A model generated the notes under the pieces. It was not told the DNA's origin, did no database searches, and saw nothing but the letters and a program-made list of their open reading frames with translations. Below are positions 8,023 to 16,305 of a DNA stretch of 64,000 bases, piece after piece (within the stretch, counting starts at the first letter, position 1; each line of letters opens with the position of its first letter). Made by a program: the position numbers and the translations under genes. Source of the stretch: Kistimonas sp964291485 (GTDB taxonomy: Bacteria; Pseudomonadota; Gammaproteobacteria; Pseudomonadales; Endozoicomonadaceae); NCBI GenBank assembly GCA_964291485.2, contig OZ220224.1, positions 1,550,001 through 1,614,000 on the forward strand, in the 5' to 3' direction.

Positions 8023-8679
8023 TCAGTGGGTTGGCGCTGATATTACGTCTTCAGCCTGAAGCCCTTTCTCTTTTTTGGTCACAATAAATTCAACCCGTTG
8101 CCCTTCGGCAAGTGTCCGATGGCCTTCGCCCCGAATCGCGCGATAGTGGACAAACACATCCTCGCCCTGATCGCGGGTAATGAAACCGAAGCCCTTGGAG
8201 ATATTGAACCATTTTACTGTTCCGGTTTCGCGGTCTGAAGTATCAATGATCAGTCGTGTTTTGGGATTGAGTGCCCGAAGGTTGCATAGCAGGTGTGCAG
8301 CAAGTCCGGCAATTAGTGTGCCTAAAGGAAATAGTGCCACAGTAAGATCGCCTGGCATTTGGGGTAGACGAGCGAACGTGACAATAGCCGCAGATAGTCC
8401 TGACAGGATGACCAGCAAGCTGCCAGTCATTTGTAGTAAGCGACGATTGCCATGCAAGCCGACCAGGTAAGTGCCCAATAGCAGGTTAGCTGTTGCCGTT
8501 GCCAAAAGCAGTGTGCTGTTACTGCTGAGCAGAATATCGACTACGGTATGGTTGGGGTAAACATCAGGGTAAAGACGTGTCAGCACTGTGTAACTGATCA
8601 GGTAGCCCGTTATGAGCGCTAGACCCATCAGGGTATGCAGGAATTTTAAATGTTTGAGGTACATGTCCTTTGTGTTCAT
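8023..8679 (-). CDS. membrane protein with C-terminal cold-shock domain
   Basis: The 218-residue product joins four predicted membrane helices (roughly residues 12-32, 45-70, 80-100, 112-135) to a C-terminal cold-shock domain (about 151-215). The domain has both RNA-binding signatures: KGFGFITR (RNP1) and VFVHY (RNP2), plus the usual start GTVKWFN. It would present a nucleic-acid-binding OB fold at the inner membrane, facing the cytosol. A similar protein sits beside slyX in pseudomonads, so the fusion is inherited. What it does is not known to me. Confidence 0.88.
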   Translation of the reverse strand: MNTKDMYLKHLKFLHTLMGLALITGYLISYTVLTRLYPDVYPNHTVVDILLSSNSTLLLATATANLLLGTYLVGLHGNRRLLQMTGSLLVILSGLSAAIVTFARLPQMPGDLTVALFPLGTLIAGLAAHLLCNLRALNPKTRLIIDTSDRETGTVKWFNISKGFGFITRDQGEDVFVHYRAIRGEGHRTLAEGQRVEFIVTKKEKGLQAEDVISAPTH

Positions 8680-9162
8680 CCTGTTTATAGGTGGTACAGT
8701 GTTGTTAATCGTGATGAAACCAAATGGTTACTGCATGATGGCTGTCATAGAACCCTGTCGTGTACGTCTCTGGACGGGTAATACTACTGAAATTGATCAT
8801 AATCCAGCCATATCCCTACTGTAACCTGAGCGTGCTATTGCGAGCAAATTATGTAGAAGTATTGTCGTATATATAGCTGAAAAATCGATGAAACCTTCGA
8901 AAACAGGGAAAAAAGACGATTTTCTGTCCAAAAAATACTCGCATGGTCTAAATGCATCGTTTATATTGATTTCGTACCCGGTTATTTCTGTTCGTTTTCA
9001 TTGTGTTGTTTTGATGGCGCAGTGTCGTCTTATTAGTGAAAGATAACAGCATATCGGTACACCTGTATTTGTCCTCGGGTTCGTTGTCAATGATGGGTTG
9101 TTACGGGAGTGTAAAGCGGAATTTCGTTTAGTGTTAGGACGACATGCCTGGAGACGATCGTT
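8680..9162. other. intergenic region between divergent genes
   Basis: This 480-base AT-rich gap holds the promoters of the cold-shock membrane protein (minus) and the HU-like gene (plus). TA-rich stretches such as TATATATAG near 8868 could be -10 elements, but none has a clear -35 partner. No small gene or RNA is recognised. Confidence 0.5.
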
Positions 9163-9501
9163 ATGGCAGCCAAAAAAAACGCAATCAAAGAAAAATACAG
9201 CAAAACACAGATTCTGGCTGATATCGCCGAGAATACCGGTCTCACAAAACGGGACGTTTCAGCGGTACTGGAAGAGTTAACTGATCTGGTTGAGCGTCAT
9301 GTCAAAAAACGCGGTTGTGGTGAATTTACCCTGCCGGGACTTTTGAAAATTGTGACAGTTAAAAAGCCCGCTCGGAAAGCCCGCAAAAATGTACCGAACC
9401 CGTTCAAACCCGGAGAGCTGATGGATGTTGCGGCTAAACCTGCTTCCATACAGGTTAAAGTGAGGCCGCTTAAAAAGCTCAAGGAGTTTGCCTCCAGCTG
9501 A
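9163..9501 (+). CDS. HU-family DNA-binding protein
   Basis: The 112-residue product has an HU/IHF-like body. The N-terminal helices run from KTQILADIAENTGLTKRDV through a Leu-rich second helix. Then GCGEFTLPGLLKIVTVKKPARKARK forms the beta saddle and start of the DNA-binding arm, and NPFKPGE is the arm tip equivalent of HU's NPxTG region. It has an extra basic N-terminus (MAAKKNAIKEKY) and is longer than the 90-residue HU proteins. It probably bends or organises DNA. It is monocistronic, with a hairpin downstream. Confidence 0.88.
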   Translation: MAAKKNAIKEKYSKTQILADIAENTGLTKRDVSAVLEELTDLVERHVKKRGCGEFTLPGLLKIVTVKKPARKARKNVPNPFKPGELMDVAAKPASIQVKVRPLKKLKEFASS

Positions 9502-9513
9502 TCCTCTGATTGA

Positions 9514-9545
9514 TGCCACGCCGCTTCTTAACAAGTGGCGTGGCA
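9514..9545 (+). terminator. hairpin after the HU-like gene
   Basis: TGCCACGCC (9514-9522) pairs with GGCGTGGCA (9537-9545). It lies between the convergent HU-like and SDR genes. The T-run is poor on both strands, so termination efficiency is uncertain. Confidence 0.55.
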
Positions 9546-9554
9546 ATACTTCTC

Positions 9555-10397
9555 CTAAGTTGTTTCAAGTCGCTGTTTTTGTTGTTTTCCCTTCAATCCT
9601 AATCTCAACAATTTGTCGTAACTGTTGGGAAGTAGTCGCTGCATCCAGTCAATAACGCGTGCATCAGCCCCGATTAAAATGCGCTTTTTATTCTTCAGAA
9701 TGCCTTTGAGAATGTTTCTGGCCGCTTTTTCCGGTGTGGTCATGGCTATCTTTGCAAATTCACAGGATGCGTCCTGCTGATTGGTTATGCCTTCCGGGCC
9801 TTCAAAGTAGCGCGCATTTTTGACGATGTTGGTCTGAATACCGCCGGGGTAGACGCAGGATACATGAATATTGGTTTCGTGAAGTTCCTGGTGAAGTGCT
9901 TCAGTGAGACCACGAACCGCAAATTTGCTGGCGTTATAGGCGCTTTGAGTGGGCACACCAATCATGCCAAAGACGCTGGAAACATTGACAATATGCGCAT
10001 CAGGGCTTTTTTCGAGTAGGGGCAGGAAGAGTTTGCAACCGAAGACGACCCCTTTGAAATTAACGTCCATCACCCAGTCAAGATTTTCAAGCGACATATC
10101 GGAGAATGGCTGACATAACGCTACGCCGGCATTATTGATGAGAATATCGACATGCTTGTACTTGGCCACAGTTTTTGCTTTCAGTTGTTCCCACTGCTGT
10201 AGAGAGGCAACATCGACGGCCTCTAATAGATGGTTGTCAATATTTGGCAGCAGGGTGGCGGTTTCTTGCAGGGCACTTTGGTTTATGTCTGTCAGAATCA
10301 GTTTGCAATCCTGGTTGGCTAACTGAATGGCGAGCGCCCGACCAATACCGGAACCGGCACCGGTGATGAGGGCAATTTTATTGTTGAGTGTTTGCAT
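9555..10397 (-). CDS. short-chain dehydrogenase/reductase
   Basis: A classical SDR of 280 residues. TGAGSGIG (residues 12-19) binds the dinucleotide, NNAG is at 88-91, and the catalytic Ser140/141, Tyr154 and Lys158 lie in NVSS and YNASK. The Asp after strand 2 (ILTDIN) suggests NAD preference. A C-terminal extension rich in Lys and Leu (after IDWMQRLLP) may touch the membrane. The substrate cannot be inferred. It is a single gene between HU and the porin cluster. Confidence 0.9.
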   Translation of the reverse strand: MQTLNNKIALITGAGSGIGRALAIQLANQDCKLILTDINQSALQETATLLPNIDNHLLEAVDVASLQQWEQLKAKTVAKYKHVDILINNAGVALCQPFSDMSLENLDWVMDVNFKGVVFGCKLFLPLLEKSPDAHIVNVSSVFGMIGVPTQSAYNASKFAVRGLTEALHQELHETNIHVSCVYPGGIQTNIVKNARYFEGPEGITNQQDASCEFAKIAMTTPEKAARNILKGILKNKKRILIGADARVIDWMQRLLPNSYDKLLRLGLKGKQQKQRLETT

Positions 10398-10542
10398 TGT
10401 TATTATTGTTTTATCATGTGTTGTGGGTTTGATGTTTGGGCAATGACTTGCGATACCGCTTTAAGTTATTTCATTGTCATAAATCTTCAAGGGCAGAGAT
10501 GCCTTTCTTTTGTGTCATAAGGGGCATGTTTGGATATTTAAG

Positions 10543-10573
10543 CATGCAGGCAGCTATGCAAGCCGCCTGCATG
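10543..10573 (-). terminator. hairpin terminator of the first OprD-like porin
   Basis: CATGCAGGC (10543-10551) pairs perfectly with GCCTGCATG (10565-10573) just past the porin stop codon on the minus strand. Confidence 0.6.
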
Positions 10574-10590
10574 AATGAGGATTATCTATC

Positions 10591-12012
10591 TCACAGTAGT
10601 GCAATGGTGTAGTCAACAATAAGACGGTTCTCATTCAGACTATCTGTACCATAGGTTCTGAATGTGGCGTTGCGAAGTGTGATGGTGAGACCTTTTAGGG
10701 CGCCGTCCTGAAAGGCGTAACTTAGATCGGTATCACGTTCCCACTCATGACGGGTTTTTTTCGTGTTGCCAGTCACCTGCTCATGATATTCACCTTTGAC
10801 GTAGCGAGTCATGAAGTTGAAACCGGGTAGCCCCAAGTTGCCAAAATCATAATCGACCCTTGCCATCCAGGATTTTTCATCCTTGTTGTTGAAATCCCAA
10901 TATTGAACAGCGTTCCATGTCATCAGGCCGTTATCGTCGGAACCGCCCCAGAGGTAGTCATAAAAGTCACCGTCGACTTTCTGATATGAAATAGCAAATT
11001 TTAGATCGCTGACACGGAGTTGGGCGACAAGATTCCATAACTTGCTATCCCACTCTTTCAGCTTGCCATTATGTTCGACTTTCTCAAGATACTTGCCGTC
11101 CCCTTTACCTTTGTAGTAATAACCATCAAAAAGAATGCTGGTGTCTTCACTAATGTTTAGGGTGTAGTACGCATTCAGATAGTCCATTTTCTTGTAGTCT
11201 TTGGCTTTGGCGACTTGAACATTCAATCCATAGCCTTCACCGGTATCAAAACTGGCGCCTATTGAATTGACTTTCCAGTCGCCTTCTTTGCCGGCTATAA
11301 CATTGTTGTTTGCGTCATACTCTGGCCCTTTATATTTATGGAAACCACTTTGTGTTTTGGTGGATGCTTTATCGGAACTGAATCCATAAAGTGTCAAAGC
11401 GTCCCAGTTTATATCGGCATAGATTGCCTGGGTGGTTGAGGGGGTGACACGGGAGTCGCTGTCATTTAGCAGCCCTGTATCCATGAACATACGGCCTGCC
11501 TTGATATGGGCGTTAAGCGAGTCATCACCAAAGCGGGTTTTAAGAAAAGCCTGACCCAGTTTGTCATAGCTTTTCTGTTTGCGTTCTATATAGGTTATGC
11601 CATCTCTGACTTTGGTTTTGTGTTCTGTTGCATCGCGTAATGCGCCAGTGCCCCATTTGTCGTCCTTGCCAATTAACTTGAGTGAACCGTACCAAGCAGC
11701 ATCTATGCCTATGAGATCCATAAAATAGCCGGATTCAACGTTGAGCCTGACGCCTTGTGCCCAGGCTTCTCTAATGTCTGGATTTCTTCTTGCGTCAGCA
11801 TGAGGTGGGCGCTCATCGTTTGCCCACTGCTTGCTTTTAAAATCCCGATTGAAATAAAAGTTACGTAATTCCAGGTTGACGCCAGTGTCGTCCATCATTT
11901 TGGCGAAGGAATCACCGACATAGCCTTCTGCCCGGGCTTCCGCCGCAATCATGAGTCCTGAGGAAATTGCCATGGAAATGGCGGCTGCCAGTGAGGATCT
12001 GTGTAAAGCCAT
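10591..12012 (-). CDS. OprD-family outer-membrane porin (porin 1)
   Basis: This 473-residue protein has a signal peptide (residues 1-28, ending near ARA) and the OprD-family pattern. It begins with a mature start containing LELRNFYFNRDF, and has alternating amphipathic strands, the conserved GQAFLKTRFGDDSLNAHIKAGRMFMDTGLLNDSDSR-type segment with STTQAI, and a C-terminal strand ending in DYTIALL. OprD porins form substrate-selective 18-stranded channels for small nutrients such as basic amino acids or aromatic acids. It is the most divergent of the three here: its signal peptide and start differ from porins 2 and 3. Confidence 0.88.
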   Translation of the reverse strand: MALHRSSLAAAISMAISSGLMIAAEARAEGYVGDSFAKMMDDTGVNLELRNFYFNRDFKSKQWANDERPPHADARRNPDIREAWAQGVRLNVESGYFMDLIGIDAAWYGSLKLIGKDDKWGTGALRDATEHKTKVRDGITYIERKQKSYDKLGQAFLKTRFGDDSLNAHIKAGRMFMDTGLLNDSDSRVTPSTTQAIYADINWDALTLYGFSSDKASTKTQSGFHKYKGPEYDANNNVIAGKEGDWKVNSIGASFDTGEGYGLNVQVAKAKDYKKMDYLNAYYTLNISEDTSILFDGYYYKGKGDGKYLEKVEHNGKLKEWDSKLWNLVAQLRVSDLKFAISYQKVDGDFYDYLWGGSDDNGLMTWNAVQYWDFNNKDEKSWMARVDYDFGNLGLPGFNFMTRYVKGEYHEQVTGNTKKTRHEWERDTDLSYAFQDGALKGLTITLRNATFRTYGTDSLNENRLIVDYTIALL

Positions 12013-12262
12013 TACTCCGCTGCTCCAGTCGGTCTCTTGTCCGGTACCCGGCGTAAGCGCCCTTGCTTAGGCGTTGTTGTCTGCCGGGGGTCAAGCCTCC
12101 TTTCCTGAAGTCACTGACCGGCCTCCGCCGGTTTTGCCACGATTGGCGTCAGTACCCGTAATGAGTGTGTGTAATGAATTAGTCAAGAAATCGTAATTAT
12201 GCAAATTGCAGGCTGGGTATTTGCGATGAGTGGTAGCGGTTTTGTCGTGGGCAGAAGAACGT

Positions 12263-12288
12263 AAAACGCCACCCGTAGGTGGCGTTTT
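12263..12288 (-). terminator. terminator of porin 2
   Basis: AAAACGCCACC (12263-12273) pairs with GGTGGCGTTTT (12278-12288) over a four-base loop. It directly follows the porin 2 stop codon and is almost identical to the hairpin after porin 3. Confidence 0.88.
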
Positions 12289-12305
12289 CAAACTGACCGT
12301 TATGA

Positions 12306-13592
12306 TCAGAATACTTCGTAGGTGTAAGTCAGGTAAACCTTGTTGATATTGTCGTTGTACATGCCGTCAAGTGCATCTATTTTGCCATCTAAGAGGTCAC
12401 CGCTGGTGCGGTACGTGGTGTGGAAGTAGGAGATGGACAGGCCATCCAGCATGCCGGAGAAGCTGTAGCTTACATTGGTGCCAAATTCTTTCTGGCTGAA
12501 GTTGTCGAAGTTCTTGGCGTCTTTACCCTTGGCGTACCAGACGTCAACAGCCAGTCCGGGGATGTAATCTGCGAAGTCATAACCAGCGCGCAGAACATAG
12601 GCGGTTTCGTCTTCGTAGTTGTAACCCATTTCAAGGTCAAGGGAGGAGTTAAAGGTGCCGTTGTCGTCACTGAACATGGTGTTGTCGTAGTCGCCGTCCT
12701 TGGTCTTGTTGTAACCAAGGCCAACGTAAGCGTTGCCATAGTTCAGGGTGGCGTTCAGGTTGTGATACTTGGACTCGAAATCGTTAGTGTCGGGATCGAC
12801 GAATTTAGTGGTGTACAGATCGCCATCTTTTTCAACCTTGCCGAAACGGGCGTCCATATCGACAGAGATGCCTTCACTGATCGGCAGTGAGTAATATACT
12901 TTGGCGAAAGACTTTTTCAGGTAGTCTTTGGATTTGGCTTGTTCGATAACACCGCCCAGACCATTCTTTTCATAGCCGGCACCAAAAATGGTGATGTTAT
13001 CAATCTTCTGACCATCGCCATTGGTTAAATCATCGTTGAACTCGGAGTGGTTACGAGCACTGAAAGCATCGATCCGGGTAGCGTAAACATTCACGTCGTA
13101 AAAGTTGACAGAACCATCAACACCAAAGGATGAAGCGTTCAGGATACGTGAGCCACTGTCGTTGTAGGTTTGCAGACCGCGCTTCTTCTGGCCGTAGGTG
13201 CCGTGGAAATTCAGATCCTCACCACCGAACTTGGCTTTCAGGTAGGCTTGCTGTACACCGGCGATATCGTCAACATGCCCGTTGCTGTCCTGCGGCAGGT
13301 TGGTTGTGCTGTACTTGTCATTGGTGTTGATGTCTTGAGCAAAGCCGGTCTGGATATCAAAACCGATCATGTCGGCGTAGTAGCCGGATTTGAAATCAGC
13401 GATCAGGGCGTGTACGAATTCGTCCTGTTTTTCCTTGTAGCTGCCATCAGCCTGTTTGGTTTCTGTATTCCAGTTATAAACCTTGTACGTCAGCGTCAGG
13501 CTGCTGTCGTCAACGAACTGGTCAACACTGGCCTGCGCTGCTGTTGCAGCCATTACCGCCGCGCCCAGGGCGGATAATTTAAATGCGCGCAT
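12306..13592 (-). CDS. OprD-family outer-membrane porin (porin 2)
   Basis: The product has 428 residues and begins MRAFKLSALGAAVMAATAAQ, nearly the same signal peptide as porin 3, with mature start ASVDQFVDDSSL. It keeps family landmarks: VQQAYLKAKFGGEDLNFHGTYGQKKRGL, a DSGSR segment and a C-terminal strand ending in Phe (YTYEVF), as needed for BAM-dependent insertion. It is shorter than the other two and rich in Asp/Asn/Tyr. Substrate unknown. Its own terminator and a 470-base upstream gap indicate separate transcription. Confidence 0.88.
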   Translation of the reverse strand: MRAFKLSALGAAVMAATAAQASVDQFVDDSSLTLTYKVYNWNTETKQADGSYKEKQDEFVHALIADFKSGYYADMIGFDIQTGFAQDINTNDKYSTTNLPQDSNGHVDDIAGVQQAYLKAKFGGEDLNFHGTYGQKKRGLQTYNDSGSRILNASSFGVDGSVNFYDVNVYATRIDAFSARNHSEFNDDLTNGDGQKIDNITIFGAGYEKNGLGGVIEQAKSKDYLKKSFAKVYYSLPISEGISVDMDARFGKVEKDGDLYTTKFVDPDTNDFESKYHNLNATLNYGNAYVGLGYNKTKDGDYDNTMFSDDNGTFNSSLDLEMGYNYEDETAYVLRAGYDFADYIPGLAVDVWYAKGKDAKNFDNFSQKEFGTNVSYSFSGMLDGLSISYFHTTYRTSGDLLDGKIDALDGMYNDNINKVYLTYTYEVF

Positions 13593-14013
13593 TGTCCTAA
13601 CCTACTCCAAAATGGTGTTGTAACGGTCTTACGTTGGCAGGTCGGAATTACCCCAATCCGCCTGCCTGGGTAGAAGCTGCACCAGGGCTGTTCGCCCGGT
13701 TGGCAATGACTGGCATTGTTTTTTAAAAATCACAGCATGGCCGGGCGGAATGTTTCATACAGGCACTGCTGGATACAGGCAGACTGCAAATCAGCGCTGG
13801 ATTGTGCTGATGGCGATTGTCCCGGGTTCTGGTTTTCACTGAATGGATGAGGGAAAACAGCGGTCGAACGCAAGGAAAACGACAGGTTGCAGCCTGTGCT
13901 TCATGGTACTTCAGTCTATCAATAGGCATATTGGGACGTATGTAGTGATAAGCACTTATGCCTTGTGGGGATATTCGGTGGGCGGTGATGGGGGGGGGGA
14001 GGCTTGATGTAAA
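13593..14013. other. porin 2 upstream region with a G10 tract
   Basis: This region holds the porin 2 promoter (minus strand), not pinned down by sequence. A run of ten G lies at 13990-13999, about 400 bases before the porin 2 start and just after the porin 3 terminator. No gene is seen. Confidence 0.5.
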
Positions 14014-14039
14014 AAAACGCCACCCTAAGGTGGCGTTTT
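14014..14039 (-). terminator. terminator of porin 3
   Basis: AAAACGCCACC (14014-14024) pairs with GGTGGCGTTTT (14029-14039), with extra A residues (14011-14017) giving a T-run on the minus strand. It duplicates the terminator at 12263-12288 apart from the loop. Confidence 0.9.
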
Positions 14040-14064
14040 GTCGCATTGACTATCCGAGAGGGTA

Positions 14065-15423
14065 TTAGAATACGCTCAGGGTGTAGTCTACGTAGACACG
14101 CAGGTTGTTGGTGCGGTCGTCGTCTGCGTTCTGGTAACCCTTGGTCTGATGGTAGCCGTTCTTAACAACGACGCTCAGCCCTTTCAGTGCTTCCTGCTGG
14201 AAGGCATAGCCCACTTCTACGTCCAGTTCGGTTTCTTCGTCGAAGCCGTGCTTGGCAGCATCAGTGTTGCTGAAAGTACCGCGGGTGTAGGTAACGCCGG
14301 TGTAGAAGCCGGGCATATCGAAGCCAGTGAAGTCGTACTGGGCACCAACCTGCCAAACTTTTTCGCCGTCGTAGTTGAAGTCGGAGATCTGGCGAGAAGT
14401 CCAGTAAGCGCCACCGCCGTAATCGTTGTCAGCCATCCAGTATTCGTAAGTGCCGCTGTTGTTGCCGTTTTCGGCGTCAACTTTGGCATAGGACAGGCTC
14501 AGGGTCAGGTAATCGATGGTCAGGGCTGTGTTCAGGTTGATCAGTTTGGCGTCATCTTCGAACGCTTCACCGCCAGTAGCAGTAGCATCCCACAGTTTGC
14601 CGTCGTCCTTGGCCTTGTAGTACTGACCGTCGACCAGCAGGCTCATGCCTTCAGCCAGTTCAAAGGTGTAACCGGCGTTCAGGAACGTCTGCTTCATGTA
14701 GTCCTTACCGCGGCCCTGTTCAGCATTCAGGTACAGGTTGCCGATTTCATAGGCAGCACCAATGCTCATCAGGTTGTCGATTTTTTCACCGCGCTTGTTT
14801 TCGAAATCATCGTAGGACTGAGAGGTACGATGGGAGATTTCGTTCGCGTATGCGCCGTACAGGTTAACGCCGTATACGTTCGCATCGAAGGAATAGCCCT
14901 TGTAAGAGCTAGGGGTCAGACGTGAGCCAGAGCTTGCCAGCAGAACGGTGTCAAGTTTGAGGTAGCCAGCTTTAGCGTGGATGTTCAGATCCTCGCCACC
15001 AAACTTGGCTTTCATGTAAGCCTGACCCAGTTTGCCCATACCGGTAGAGTCGCCATCGGAGGTTCTGCGCAGCAGCTGGTCACTGCCGCCTTGTGTATTG
15101 AGCAATTCATTGGAGCTGTCGAGCTTCATGGAGCCATAGAAAGAAGCGTCAAAGCCAATCATGTCAAAAGCATAACCGGAGGTATAGTTGACCTCTACGC
15201 CCTGAGCCCAATCGTGCCAGTCTTGACCGCGACCGTTATTTACATCGTTCGGATCGTCAGCATTGTTATAACGGCTCTTGGTGTCGTTATCAAAGTACGC
15301 GTTGCGCAGTTTGATGTCCAAGGTGCTGTCATCAACGAACTGATCAAAGCTGGCCTGAGCGGCGGTAGCCGCAGTCGCAGCGATAACAGCCGCGCCCAGC
15401 GCGGACAGTTTAAATGCTCGCAT
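14065..15423 (-). CDS. OprD-family outer-membrane porin (porin 3)
   Basis: The 452-residue porin has a signal peptide ending in AAQA and mature start SFDQFVDDSTLDIKLRNAYF. It carries the OprD-family segments DWAQGVEVNYTSGYAFDMIGFD, LGQAYMKAKFGGEDLNIHAKAGYL and SGSRLTPSS, and a C-terminal strand ending DYTLSVF. The strong similarity of its signal peptide, early strands and terminator to porin 2 suggests tandem duplication followed by divergence. Substrate unknown. It is the first of the three in transcription direction, 512 bases from the divergent fmdB-like gene. Confidence 0.9.
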   Translation of the reverse strand: MRAFKLSALGAAVIAATAATAAQASFDQFVDDSTLDIKLRNAYFDNDTKSRYNNADDPNDVNNGRGQDWHDWAQGVEVNYTSGYAFDMIGFDASFYGSMKLDSSNELLNTQGGSDQLLRRTSDGDSTGMGKLGQAYMKAKFGGEDLNIHAKAGYLKLDTVLLASSGSRLTPSSYKGYSFDANVYGVNLYGAYANEISHRTSQSYDDFENKRGEKIDNLMSIGAAYEIGNLYLNAEQGRGKDYMKQTFLNAGYTFELAEGMSLLVDGQYYKAKDDGKLWDATATGGEAFEDDAKLINLNTALTIDYLTLSLSYAKVDAENGNNSGTYEYWMADNDYGGGAYWTSRQISDFNYDGEKVWQVGAQYDFTGFDMPGFYTGVTYTRGTFSNTDAAKHGFDEETELDVEVGYAFQQEALKGLSVVVKNGYHQTKGYQNADDDRTNNLRVYVDYTLSVF

Positions 15424-15935
15424 TGTGTTACCTACTCCACATGGTGTTGTATTGCTTCTTGTTGCCAGCCGGATATGCCCCTATCCGACGGACTAAAGCA
15501 GGGCTGTAGGTGAGGCAGTGAGGTATCTATGCTGATTGGCGTTATTTAGTGTTGTTAACGCGAGCCAGACACGGATGACACTGCGTTCAGCAATCTCTGC
15601 CTACAGGTTGGCCGCAGTATATCTGTCCGGATCGCCGCGAAACCTTGCCTTGTGTCAAGGTTTTGCCTGTCATTGTAAGTGTCGTTTGACAGTTTTTGAC
15701 CGGAAAGCGTATCTGCTGCGCCGGTATTGCATGGTACAAAAGTCTAACAATGCGGTACTTTCTGCGTATGTAGGTGGTAGTACTTATTTGCGCTGGTTTT
15801 TCCTTATATGCCGCCGGTTGAACGGGCGCCTGCCGTCCGGTCAAAGAATAGTGGTCCTGCGCATGGCTGTTTGGGCTGGCATTACGTTATAATCCCGCGT
15901 TTCGTTCCGTTTTGAGTTCGGAGTTCGCGCCATTT
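15424..15935. other. divergent promoter region, porin 3 / fmdB-aspS
   Basis: This 512-base gap must hold promoters for porin 3 (minus) and for the zinc-ribbon/aspS genes (plus). I cannot assign -10/-35 pairs confidently. Open frames on both strands look non-coding. Confidence 0.45.
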
Positions 15936-16208
15936 ATGCCGATCTATGAATACCTTTGCCAATCCTGTGGCGATACCCATGAGGCTATTCAGAAATTCAG
16001 TGACAGCCCGCTGACCGATTGCCCTGCCTGTGGGGAGTCTGCCCTGAAGAAGCTGTTGTCCGCTCCGTCGTTCCGTCTTAAAGGTGGCGGCTGGTACGAG
16101 ACGGACTTCAAGGGCAAAAAGGCAAAGAATGTCGCGACCAGCGACAACCATTGCCCGAGCAAAGACACCAAGAGCGGCTGCGGCGGTTGTTCAGCGACCA
16201 GCGACTGA
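15936..16208 (+). CDS. FmdB-family zinc-ribbon protein
   Basis: The start is ATG 15936 (MPIYEYLCQSCG), the usual family start. A GGAG lies at 15920-15923. The 90-residue protein has a zinc ribbon with Cys8, Cys11, Cys29 and Cys32, a conserved LKKLLSAPSFRLKGGGWYETDF block, and a Cys/Gly-rich tail. These putative regulatory proteins often sit just upstream of aspS, as here (97-base gap). Function is not established. Confidence 0.9.
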   Translation: MPIYEYLCQSCGDTHEAIQKFSDSPLTDCPACGESALKKLLSAPSFRLKGGGWYETDFKGKKAKNVATSDNHCPSKDTKSGCGGCSATSD

Positions 16209-16305
16209 GCATTCGGGGCAGTGGCTTGTCCATTGTCGGTGAGAGCATTGCACACCTGTCCGCCACGGGCAGGCCAGATAACGATTTGAAGACTGAGGTT
16301 AGAGT

